Source: Actinomycetota bacterium (GTDB lineage: Bacteria; Cyanobacteriota; Vampirovibrionia; Obscuribacterales; Obscuribacteraceae). Taken from it: a DNA stretch of 9,193 nucleotides. The stretch's first letter is position 1; each line of letters opens with the position of its first letter. A program made the position numbers and the translations under genes. The stretch spans positions 1 through 9,193 of the forward strand of contig CAJCIF010000043.1 in assembly GCA_903970355.1 (NCBI GenBank). The letters run 5' to 3'. The notes beneath the pieces were generated by a model that was given only the letters and a program-made list of their open reading frames with translations, did not search any database and was not told where the DNA came from. Below, in pieces: positions 1 to 6,453 of the stretch.

Positions 1-250
1 ACCACCGCCATCGCACCATAAAACGCCACCATCACCACCACCTTCACACAATCATTCACTTCCGCCGAAGTCACATAACGATCCTGGTGAACCGCACCTG
101 ACCAAGATTGGAGACAAATGGTACGAAGTCTACAAATCAGGAAGTGGTCAGATACATATGATTCCTATAAAACTCAGTGTCGGCACCCATTCAGGAAATG
201 ATCCTCACTTCGTGAAAATCGATGGGAAATGGTATGAGATTGCACACTAA
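1..250 (+). CDS. C-terminal part of a Pro/His-rich protein with two KWYE repeats (5' end outside window)
   Basis: The frame starting at base 2 is open from the window edge to the TAA at 248-250, giving 82 residues with no visible start, so the gene begins upstream. The first ~30 residues are low complexity, rich in Pro, His and Ser. Two copies of a short motif follow: KIGDKWYEV (residues 35-43) and KIDGKWYEI (72-80), each preceded by an NDP..H stretch, with the Trp residues 37 positions apart. This looks like a flexible linker followed by tandem small repeats ending the protein at the second copy. I do not recognise the family and assign no function. The stop lies 15 nt before the start of the TadG-like gene, whose ribosome binding site begins almost on the stop codon, so the two are probably co-transcribed and this protein may be an envelope or surface component. 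Reading-frame openness and the internal repeat support that it is real. Confidence 0.7.
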   Translation, partial: PPPSHHKTPPSPPPSHNHSLPPKSHNDPGEPHLTKIGDKWYEVYKSGSGQIHMIPIKLSVGTHSGNDPHFVKIDGKWYEIAH

Positions 251-251
251 A

Positions 252-257
252 AGGGAG
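252..257 (+). promoter_or_regulatory. Ribosome binding site of the TadG-like gene
   Basis: AGGGAG lies 8 nt before the TTG at 266. It decides the start: the in-frame GTG at 257 overlaps this purine run and has no site of its own at proper spacing, so TTG 266 is preferred. Confidence 0.6.
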
Positions 258-265
258 TGCGTAAC

Positions 266-1834
266 TTGAGAAATAAAAATGGCAGTGCGCTAATGCTTTC
301 TGCCGCATTGGGATTTGTAATTGTAATTCTTCTCTACTTTGGCTTGGAAATATGCAAATATCGAGTACTGGAGTTGGCACACCATGCCGCAACGGAATCA
401 GCTTCGCTTGCTTGTTCGAGAGAACTATCGCGCATCGTTATAGATGATCCCCATTTTGGTTTTGTCGCCCTTTCAGAGCAGCCTGCCGGCTCACGTACTC
501 GTGGTGATGCGGGAGACCCGGTTCCCATAAAAGGGATAAATTCAATCACCGCAACTCTCCGCCAAAATCAGATATTGGCTTCAGCTCTTCGATCCGATCA
601 AATGGAGAGTCGTGTCGAGGAAGATCGCCAGGCTCTCATCATCACAAAGAAGCGACTTATCGAAGCCTGGCAAGATGCGCTATTGCCGCAAGGAAAATCC
701 AAAAACCTCGCAATTGATGCCAATGGCAAACCTGTGCATCTTCTGGATGTTGCGATCAGGGCTTACAAACAAGGCTTAGGTGCTTTGGATATTTCGCCCA
801 AGAATTTTTCCTTGGAACTGATGTCCCTGAATGGAGGAGGTCCCACTATAACAACCGCACCAGGTCAACTTGAATTAGGCAAACTAAAGGAACCAGACAT
901 CTACAATGGTTGTTATGTTTCAGATAAAGATTTAGCTGTCGATCAAAAGGATTTCTATCTGGCAGCAACCGCTCCCGAAGCCAGACTGGTAGATCTTGCG
1001 GTTCTAACCCGTCCTCGCAATAACCAACTGGGTTCAATCGTAAAGCTCACGGCAGCAGTTTCTATGCCTTATCCGCTTCGGGCTAGTGCCTGTGCAATAC
1101 CACCTTCTTACCAATCATTTTCAAATCGAAGCACGTTGGTGATAGGTTTCCCCGCAGGAGCTGCGGTTGCAAGTTCGGTGGCTGAATTATTGTCCTATGG
1201 ACAATTTGCAAATACGACGGTTTTGACAAGTTTAGCGAAAGGAGGAGATTACCCCATAGATACCGGCGCCACCTTAAGCAACATACCAACTGCCGGCACG
1301 GCTTCTTCAGTGCTGGCAGATTGCATTTATGATTTCCTGCGCTCGTCGAATAAAAGCGGGAAGGAGACCCTTGCTTCTATTATCCAGACCTTCCAAGTTC
1401 CATTTGTGAATCCGAACGAGAATCCATCACCAATTTACTACGTTCTCCTTTACTTCGATGATAACGGTGCTTTGAAAAAACTTCTTCTGGATAAGCCTCC
1501 GGTTAATCACTTAATTACTTCGGAAGAACAACCTTCCGGTTGCGTTCTTTCATATGGACTAATGCCATTCCAGGTTCGATACCTTGATGAATCTCGGATA
1601 CTTAGCACAAAAGACGGTGGCAAACATGGCGGTAAACCGCTCAGCTTTTCATATCTGAATTATTCCAATCCGAACATTCAATTCGAAGACGAGTTCAGTC
1701 ATCCAAACAGAGAGAAGAAGGCAGATGATGAGCCGGATCTATCCAAATTTCGTTTGGCAAGCGAGATCGATATTATGACTATGCCTCAAGTAGCCTATGC
1801 ACGACAAACTTCTCCGGTTACCAGTCCAAAATAG
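266..1834 (+). CDS. TadG-like single-pass pilus-assembly/surface protein
   Basis: The product is 522 residues from TTG 266. It has a short basic leader (RNKNG), one hydrophobic helix at about residues 8-29, then a helix with the amphipathic A-A-T-E-S-A-S-L-A-C pattern (about 41-50) typical of the Tad/TadG N-terminal domain, in which short helical segments follow the membrane anchor. The remaining ~470 residues are predicted to be outside the membrane and contain five Cys (about 50, 216, 276, 353, 426), possibly forming disulfides. Classical TadG proteins often carry a von Willebrand A domain, but I see no DxSxS metal-binding motif here. There is no Glu at +5 after the NG|S junction, so prepilin-peptidase processing is not expected, as for TadG. 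It is the first of three consecutive genes with the same membrane topology; its stop is 2 nt from the next ATG. The anchor class is fairly sure, the role of the exported domain is unknown. An alternative start is GTG 257 (three more residues). Confidence 0.72.
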   Translation: MRNKNGSALMLSAALGFVIVILLYFGLEICKYRVLELAHHAATESASLACSRELSRIVIDDPHFGFVALSEQPAGSRTRGDAGDPVPIKGINSITATLRQNQILASALRSDQMESRVEEDRQALIITKKRLIEAWQDALLPQGKSKNLAIDANGKPVHLLDVAIRAYKQGLGALDISPKNFSLELMSLNGGGPTITTAPGQLELGKLKEPDIYNGCYVSDKDLAVDQKDFYLAATAPEARLVDLAVLTRPRNNQLGSIVKLTAAVSMPYPLRASACAIPPSYQSFSNRSTLVIGFPAGAAVASSVAELLSYGQFANTTVLTSLAKGGDYPIDTGATLSNIPTAGTASSVLADCIYDFLRSSNKSGKETLASIIQTFQVPFVNPNENPSPIYYVLLYFDDNGALKKLLLDKPPVNHLITSEEQPSGCVLSYGLMPFQVRYLDESRILSTKDGGKHGGKPLSFSYLNYSNPNIQFEDEFSHPNREKKADDEPDLSKFRLASEIDIMTMPQVAYARQTSPVTSPK

Positions 1835-1836
1835 GT

Positions 1837-2337
1837 ATGTTCAGTATGGCAGTGAGAAATCCAAACAAAAGCAGTTCACCCGTTCGCAATCAAAAGGCGA
1901 GTATTAGCGAATTCGCTCCTGCACTTGTAATTGTGCTCACTACATTTCTGGCAATTTGTTCTCTTACCGAAGTGCTCGCATTTGACATGGCAGTGCAAAG
2001 AGCGTGCGTTGATGCCGCGCGCACGGCGGCAAGCAGTTTAACGGTAAAACTTGCAAAAGAGAGCGTCAAGAATAGTATGAATCAATTTAATTCGAACCTA
2101 TTTAAGAAATTGATAGATCCGAAAGCTGAACATGACTTACGGATGTCCTTTTCGTATTCGCAAACTAAACCGGCAGGGATGGCGTCAGCTCAAACTCGTT
2201 ATGTACGAGTGCAAGGTGAGGCATCGATTACTCCTTTGGGTATACCAATGGAGTTTAAGATAGCGCCATCGGCCGAATGTGCTCTTGAGTATCCCGAAGG
2301 ATGGACAAATGAAAACGAGAAAGCATGCCGGTTCTAG
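1837..2337 (+). CDS. TadE-like pseudopilin with atypical processing site
   Basis: This encodes 166 residues. A basic, Ser/Asn-rich leader of about 20 residues precedes ASISEF and a hydrophobic segment at about 27-49, followed by the A-V-Q-R-A-C-V-D-A-A-R-T-A-A helix that is characteristic of TadE/TadF proteins; the last ~100 residues form an exported domain with a late Cys. The TadE pattern normally has Gly before the cleavage site and Glu at +5. Here the Glu (residue 25) is present but the position before the equivalent site is Lys or Ala, so cleavage by a TadV-type peptidase is doubtful. The gene starts 2 nt after the upstream stop, indicating translational coupling. ATG 1837 has no well-spaced ribosome binding site; ATG 1846 has AGGT nine bases upstream and is a credible alternative that removes three residues. 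Assignment rests on topology and helix pattern, not on overall similarity. Confidence 0.68.
   Translation: MFSMAVRNPNKSSSPVRNQKASISEFAPALVIVLTTFLAICSLTEVLAFDMAVQRACVDAARTAASSLTVKLAKESVKNSMNQFNSNLFKKLIDPKAEHDLRMSFSYSQTKPAGMASAQTRYVRVQGEASITPLGIPMEFKIAPSAECALEYPEGWTNENEKACRF
2296..2301 (+). promoter_or_regulatory. Ribosome binding site inside the upstream gene, for the second TadE-like gene
   Basis: GAAGGA sits 7 nt before ATG 2309, within the last codons of the preceding gene. It favours ATG 2309 over the in-frame GTG at 2279, and the resulting protein begins with a normal prepilin leader (MKTRKHAG). Confidence 0.75.
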
Positions 2338-2854
2338 TCTTATAGAAAGCGTGTTTGGGATAATGATCTTTGTTCCAATATTATTGCTTATCTTCGTATC
2401 TGTCGAAATTTTCTGCGCGGAAGAATTCAATGCGAGAGTATGCCGTGACGCAGTTCGAAAAGCCGCAATGATCGCTCCTCAAAGTAATGAACGTGATGGC
2501 AGTCTCTCTCAAAAGAGCCTTCTTTATAAAACAGCCCATGATGTGGTGCAAAGAAGCTCGGTCGCTAACCCATCGATTTTCTCAAATGTGGAACTTTCAG
2601 ATGTATCGCTTGAAGGATTGACCAGGGAGTCCGGTGAGTACTTGCAAGAACGAATCAGCGGCAACGTGCGCGTTAAGACATCAATAACAGTAAAATTGCC
2701 AGCATCATTGGGTAACGTCTTACCATCGAACATTTGCTTAAGCAATTCTTATTCCTATCCGCTCACAGCCGCCAATTGCATGCAACAGAATTCGACTGAT
2801 GTAGTGCAAATTCCAGAAGCCCACTTACCGAAGATTCTAGTTAAAAACTATTGA
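2309..2854 (+). CDS. TadE-like pseudopilin with canonical prepilin leader
   Basis: The protein has 181 residues from ATG 2309. The leader MKTRKHAG ends in Gly8, followed by SSLIE with Glu13 at +5 of the mature protein; this is the classical prepilin-peptidase site of Flp/TadE-type pseudopilins. A hydrophobic helix spans about residues 14-36, followed by E-E-F-N-A-R-V-C-R-D-A-V-R-K-A-A, the usual TadE helix after the anchor. The C-terminal domain carries a Cys pair (ICLS and ANCM) that could form a disulfide loop. The family role is as a minor pseudopilin of a Tad (tight adherence) pilus, cleaved by TadV, acting at the cell surface. The start lies 29 nt inside the previous gene in another frame, so the two should be translated together. 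Its 3' end overlaps the convergent TPR gene by 18 nt. No prepilin peptidase, TadA ATPase or RcpA secretin gene is visible here. Confidence 0.78.
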   Translation: MKTRKHAGSSLIESVFGIMIFVPILLLIFVSVEIFCAEEFNARVCRDAVRKAAMIAPQSNERDGSLSQKSLLYKTAHDVVQRSSVANPSIFSNVELSDVSLEGLTRESGEYLQERISGNVRVKTSITVKLPASLGNVLPSNICLSNSYSYPLTAANCMQQNSTDVVQIPEAHLPKILVKNY

Positions 2855-4204
2855 TTCAGAGTTACTGAGATCTGCATAGTATTTTGCTTCCTGGTTTCGG
2901 CCATGAGACTTCAGAAACTCAGCGTAGAGATCGTAAGTTGAATCCGTATTACCGAGCTTGTTGTTCTGATGCACTTTAACGGCTTCGTTAAAAAGCTCAT
3001 CGGCCTTCGTTGTATCACCTACTCTGTCATAGCTTAATGCAAGGTGGGTCAGATGCTGGGCTAAATCGTCAGGCGACATTGGAAATTCTATGTTCTCGGA
3101 AAACGTTTGAGTATTAGCGGCAAGAGATACTAAGGCTGCGCCTCTTTCTCTTAGTTGGTTTGCCTTTTCAGGATCGCTGGATTGCAAGACATCTGCATAG
3201 CTCACTAACGTTTTAACTGCCCCATTGATGGGTTGATCTGCTCTGAAATATACGCTCAGCGCTTCACCATAATAACTACGAGCTAGACCTTCATATTGCG
3301 AACCTTGTGCCTTATAGTAATCTCCCAGCTCATTTGCGATATCCGCAAATTCAATTGAACTCTTGCCGAAAAGTTCGGCAGTCAAATTGAAATTTCGCTG
3401 GAGCTGCATTTCCATGTCTTTCGCATAAGGTGAGGGAGGATTCTCGGACGGATCGGACGTTATAATTTGGTGCTCAGCACCACCAGTAGTGTTGCCTAAT
3501 TGTTTAATCCGGTCATCAATGAAACTCGGATTCCCATAATTTGCCTTATGCAAAAATGCTGCGTAATCTCGTAAAACCTCTAGAGTTTCCTTTTGGTCTT
3601 TCGTGTCAGAGTTATCTAAAATGTTGAGGGCTTTTTGGAAACATTTGTCGGCTTGCTCTTTGTCATCTTGATTGGCATAGGCCTTTCCGAGATGATCTAA
3701 CGAAGTGGCTACGGCGCCCTCTTTAAAAACTCCGCTCGTGGCTTTATCGAAGTCGTCCATGGCACTGTTGAATTGGGACAGTTTCGCGATACGTTGTTGC
3801 AATTGTTGTTCCTCAGTCTTCTCATTCGATTTTTGGGTAGGATTGGGGTCAATTTTTCGCACTAGCTCTAGCTCCTCTTCAAGAGCCTTCAGTTCAAGAT
3901 CGCTCCTGTGATTGTTCTTGTAAATTCGGGCGGCGTCCTCTATGCAAGCCTTTGCTTTTGTGGCTGAATAGGCGTCCAATTGGTCAAGGTTTAGATAATA
4001 TTTGCCGAATTCTAAATCGATCTTGGCAATGAGGGTACTGTTTTCTGGCGTACTGGCGAGTTGAGCCAAGCGCATTGCATCAGTCAGCCTGTTGTATTCG
4101 CCGAGATTTGTTCGAATTTCGCCACCATTTAGGCGATTGGTAGACGCGCCGTTAGCGCCTTCAGGGTTTCTGTCATTTGTAGAGCTGTCTGCCACGTCAT
4201 TCAT
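2837..4204 (-). CDS. Tetratricopeptide repeat (TPR) protein
   Basis: The protein has 455 residues with no signal peptide or membrane helix from ATG 4204. A polar Asn/Ser-rich N-terminus (about 1-35) precedes helical repeats. TPR-like units are seen at about 63-95, 166-198 (LGKAYANQDDKEQADKCFQK with the A/G-Y-A spacing typical of TPR), 286-320, 382-412 and 421-446; a charged Glu/Lys/Gln-rich stretch at about 102-145 may be a coiled coil. TPR arrays make protein-protein contacts, so a cytoplasmic scaffold or adaptor role is the best inference; the partner is unknown. GGGAT ends 6 nt before the ATG and serves as a modest ribosome binding site. The gene is convergent with the pseudopilin cluster (18-nt overlap) and divergent from the membrane protein at 4348. 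Other Met codons lie too deep to be better starts. The TPR assignment is solid, function is not. Confidence 0.85.
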   Translation of the reverse strand: MNDVADSSTNDRNPEGANGASTNRLNGGEIRTNLGEYNRLTDAMRLAQLASTPENSTLIAKIDLEFGKYYLNLDQLDAYSATKAKACIEDAARIYKNNHRSDLELKALEEELELVRKIDPNPTQKSNEKTEEQQLQQRIAKLSQFNSAMDDFDKATSGVFKEGAVATSLDHLGKAYANQDDKEQADKCFQKALNILDNSDTKDQKETLEVLRDYAAFLHKANYGNPSFIDDRIKQLGNTTGGAEHQIITSDPSENPPSPYAKDMEMQLQRNFNLTAELFGKSSIEFADIANELGDYYKAQGSQYEGLARSYYGEALSVYFRADQPINGAVKTLVSYADVLQSSDPEKANQLRERGAALVSLAANTQTFSENIEFPMSPDDLAQHLTHLALSYDRVGDTTKADELFNEAVKVHQNNKLGNTDSTYDLYAEFLKSHGRNQEAKYYADLSNSESIVFN

Positions 4205-4248
4205 GCTGTGATCCCACTAAACTCCAAAGAGAATAGTTGATTAAGCTC

Positions 4249-4263
4249 CTGAAAACGTTTCAG
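4249..4263. repeat. 15-bp inverted repeat in divergent promoter spacer, possible operator
   Basis: CTGAAA-ACG-TTTCAG is a perfect 6-bp inverted repeat with a 3-nt centre. It lies in the 143-bp spacer between divergent genes, about 7 nt downstream of the weak -10 candidate for the TPR gene, which is where a repressor site would overlap the transcription start. No second copy was noticed in the window. It could also be chance. Confidence 0.35.
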
Positions 4264-4269
4264 AGTTGC

Positions 4270-4296
4270 TAAATATCAAGAGCGTCGCACAGTCAA
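4270..4296 (-). promoter_or_regulatory. Weak sigma-70-like promoter candidate for the TPR gene
   Basis: Read on the - strand, TTGACT (4296-4291) is five of six to the -35 consensus core and is followed after 15 nt by TGA-TATTTA, with the -10 at 4275-4270. The 15-nt spacer is short and the -10 is imperfect; an extended TG dinucleotide precedes it. It would start transcription about 60 nt before ATG 4204. The rest of the spacer (4205-4347) shows no other clear element; for the + strand gene only a TAAAAT at 4304-4309 without a partner -35 is seen. Confidence 0.3.
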
Positions 4297-4336
4297 AACC
4301 GGCTAAAATAACTTCGGCCGAGTGTTTGGGGAAGGT

Positions 4337-4341
4337 TAGGG
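4337..4341 (+). promoter_or_regulatory. Ribosome binding site deciding the TTG start at 4348
   Basis: TAGGG, part of a longer purine-rich run from 4328, ends 6 nt before TTG 4348. The next in-frame candidate, GTG 4357, is too far from it, so the TTG start is preferred. Confidence 0.55.
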
Positions 4342-4347
4342 CATCTT

Positions 4348-6453
4348 TTGCAGCAAGTGCTTCGTTATCTGAAAACAAAGGAAGGTGAACTCTTCCTTCT
4401 CAGTTTGTCGTCGCTTTTTGTTGAGCTGATTTTTATTCGCTGGCTTGCTGCGGACTTTCGCTCTCTTTGTGTGTTCAAGGCATTTCCGCTTGCCACATGT
4501 CTGGTTGGACTGGGGGCTGGCAGTGCCCTGGCACAGAATGAGAAGTTTGCAGCCAAAATCTATTCACAGTTTCCCTTTGCTTTATACATTGCGTCCGCAG
4601 TCATTAGAGTCCTGTCTCTCACATTCTTTTCGTACTTTTTCTTGCCATCGATCAACCTTTATCAATGGTCGGATGTGCATGCTAATGCGCCGGAATTTTT
4701 CCTCTATCAATCATTATTCATGGTGTTTTTGCTCGTACTTCTAGCGGGCCCGTTTTTTGCGTGCGTTTCACTTGGAGCTCGCATTGGTGTCCTCTTCAAT
4801 GAATTGCCGCCGTTAAAAGCTTATTGCATCAACATTGGCGGTGCAGTACTGGGCAGCATTCTGTTTCTCATATCCTGTTACGCATGGCTTCCGTTGTGGG
4901 CTATGTTTCTTGTGCCAATTGCAGTTGCTATCGTTTGTTTGCCGGATATTTCCAAGTGGTATCGGAATCGTTCCTTGCTTCTACTTCTAGGAACGCTCTT
5001 AGCGGTGGGTTTACCCGCAAGAGGACCGGTTGTGTATTGGTCACCTTACAGCAAGATCGAAGCGTTTCCTATCGAAGTTACTAAAAATGGTGTTTCAGAA
5101 CAAGTCGGAACGTTCCTCAATGTTGGGCGGCTTTTGCATCAAGTCTTCTTGCCGAAGGTGAAATTGGAACCCGGTGAACAAATGGCGCCGGAATTAGTAG
5201 ATGCGATGGAGAAGCACAATAAGTATTACGACCTGCTCTTCACGATCTGCCCGCACCCACGCAATATCCTCGTTCTTGGCGGTGGTATGGGCATGGATTC
5301 CTGGGAATTTCTGCAGCGAGGTGTTGAGCACATTGACGCCATAGAAATTGATCCACTCATCGCTCACCTTGGTAAACAAATCAATCCTGCTTATTCGTCG
5401 GATCGAGTGCACGTCATTGTTGATGATGCGCGGCACTACGTAAAAACGTGTACCAAAAAGTACGATCTTGTTTTTCTTGCATGTCTGGATTCAAGTACTT
5501 TGGCAGGGCTTTCCTCCTCAACCCGTGTCGATTCTTATGTGCATACTAAAGAAAGTTTTGAGGCGGTCAAACGGGTGCTGACACCGGATGGAGTTATGGT
5601 GTTATCGTTCGGTTCTGGTGGATATAAATGGCTTCGCGAACGCATTCGCCATACGTTGGAACAAGCTTTTGGCTATCCACCGCTTGTCTATGATGGTTAT
5701 GCATTTTTCTTCTTCATTGGCGAACCAATTAACAAAAAGTTGGTTAACGCACCAGAATCGGTGCCAACTTACACCCAGGTTGCAGCAACAAACGAATGGG
5801 ATGGAAAGATTCTCAACGATGATTGGCCATTCCTCTATATGAGGAACGATCAGCTCGACTTGCCTTTCGTGATTGTACTGTTGGAGGTAATTGCACTTGC
5901 GGTCTTTGCCGGGCGCAATCTGTTGTTTTCGAAAGAAACAAAATATTGGAGCATGTTCTTTCTCGGCAGCGCTTTTATGTTAATTGAACTTTGTGCCATT
6001 AGCAGATTGGCGTTGCTCTACAGCGCAACAGCGATAACGGCTTCCCTCGTTATTATTACCATTCTGATTATGATTCTTCTGGCGAATATTTTGATCTTAA
6101 AAAATGGAGAGAAGCTTTCGCGATACCTCAATGTTATTTATGGAGCGCTTATCGCTTCTCTTGTGCTTGTTTATTTTGTTCCAATCGAAGCATTTACGGA
6201 ACTCAACCACGTCCTTGATTTTTCTGGAAATGCCGCTTTGACTGTTTTCTGTTTATTGCCCTGTTTCTTTGCCGCCCTTGTTTTTGCGCTTCGATTCAAA
6301 ACTGTCATCACACCGTCCCGTGCCATCGCATTCAACCTGTTCGGTTGTGTCGCCGGAGCATTACTTGAGTATTTGTCAAATTTGTGGGGACTTAGAAGTC
6401 TATTGCTGGTAGCAGCCACACTCTACCTGTGTTCGTGGGCGGCAAAGGACTAA
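4348..6453 (+). CDS. Polytopic membrane protein with spermidine-synthase-like domain
   Basis: The 701-residue protein has three parts. Residues ~13-220 form about six hydrophobic helices, beginning with the L-F-V-E-L-I-F-I-R-W signature seen in membrane-fused spermidine-synthase-like proteins. Residues ~225-460 form a soluble domain with a Rossmann methyltransferase-like fold: the Gly-rich loop LVLGGGMGMD (308-317), the acidic strand end AIEIDP (331-336), VDDARHYV (358-365), and YDLVFL (372-377). Residues ~505-700 form about six more helices. A conserved NDDWPFLY (490-497) joins the domain to the second membrane half. The family is related to polyamine aminopropyltransferases, which transfer an aminopropyl group from decarboxylated S-adenosylmethionine. 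However, the expected D-x-x-D-P-x-G-P active-site segment reads CLDSSTLAGL (379-388), so polyamine synthesis is unlikely and the true substrate is unknown. Binding of a nucleoside cofactor is plausible from the GGGMG loop and the acidic EID. It is flanked by a divergent spacer upstream and overlaps the convergent dehydrogenase by 4 nt. Confidence 0.85.
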   Translation: MQQVLRYLKTKEGELFLLSLSSLFVELIFIRWLAADFRSLCVFKAFPLATCLVGLGAGSALAQNEKFAAKIYSQFPFALYIASAVIRVLSLTFFSYFFLPSINLYQWSDVHANAPEFFLYQSLFMVFLLVLLAGPFFACVSLGARIGVLFNELPPLKAYCINIGGAVLGSILFLISCYAWLPLWAMFLVPIAVAIVCLPDISKWYRNRSLLLLLGTLLAVGLPARGPVVYWSPYSKIEAFPIEVTKNGVSEQVGTFLNVGRLLHQVFLPKVKLEPGEQMAPELVDAMEKHNKYYDLLFTICPHPRNILVLGGGMGMDSWEFLQRGVEHIDAIEIDPLIAHLGKQINPAYSSDRVHVIVDDARHYVKTCTKKYDLVFLACLDSSTLAGLSSSTRVDSYVHTKESFEAVKRVLTPDGVMVLSFGSGGYKWLRERIRHTLEQAFGYPPLVYDGYAFFFFIGEPINKKLVNAPESVPTYTQVAATNEWDGKILNDDWPFLYMRNDQLDLPFVIVLLEVIALAVFAGRNLLFSKETKYWSMFFLGSAFMLIELCAISRLALLYSATAITASLVIITILIMILLANILILKNGEKLSRYLNVIYGALIASLVLVYFVPIEAFTELNHVLDFSGNAALTVFCLLPCFFAALVFALRFKTVITPSRAIAFNLFGCVAGALLEYLSNLWGLRSLLLVAATLYLCSWAAKD

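Noticed and set aside
1..57. CCACC/CACCAT-rich stretch as a short DNA repeat array
   Set aside because: It is explained by Pro/His/Ser codons of the open frame; there is no constant unit length or spacer, so it is not a CRISPR or structured repeat.
2279..2308. GTG 2279 as the start of the second TadE-like gene
   Set aside because: It would add ten residues ahead of the MKTRKHAG leader and lacks a ribosome binding site, while ATG 2309 has GAAGGA seven bases upstream.
2838..2850. TAGTT-AAA-AACTA stem at the convergent gene ends as a bidirectional terminator
   Set aside because: The stem is only five A/T-dominated pairs with a 3-nt loop and no T run; it lies inside both coding ends.
4314..4321. 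TCGGCCGA palindrome upstream of the membrane protein
   Set aside because: Only 8 bp with no matching outer arms; short GC palindromes are common by chance.
4445..4744. 99-codon + strand open frame inside the membrane protein gene
   Set aside because: It is an alternative frame of the N-terminal membrane helices; the gene frame has clear family signatures and the shadow product has none.
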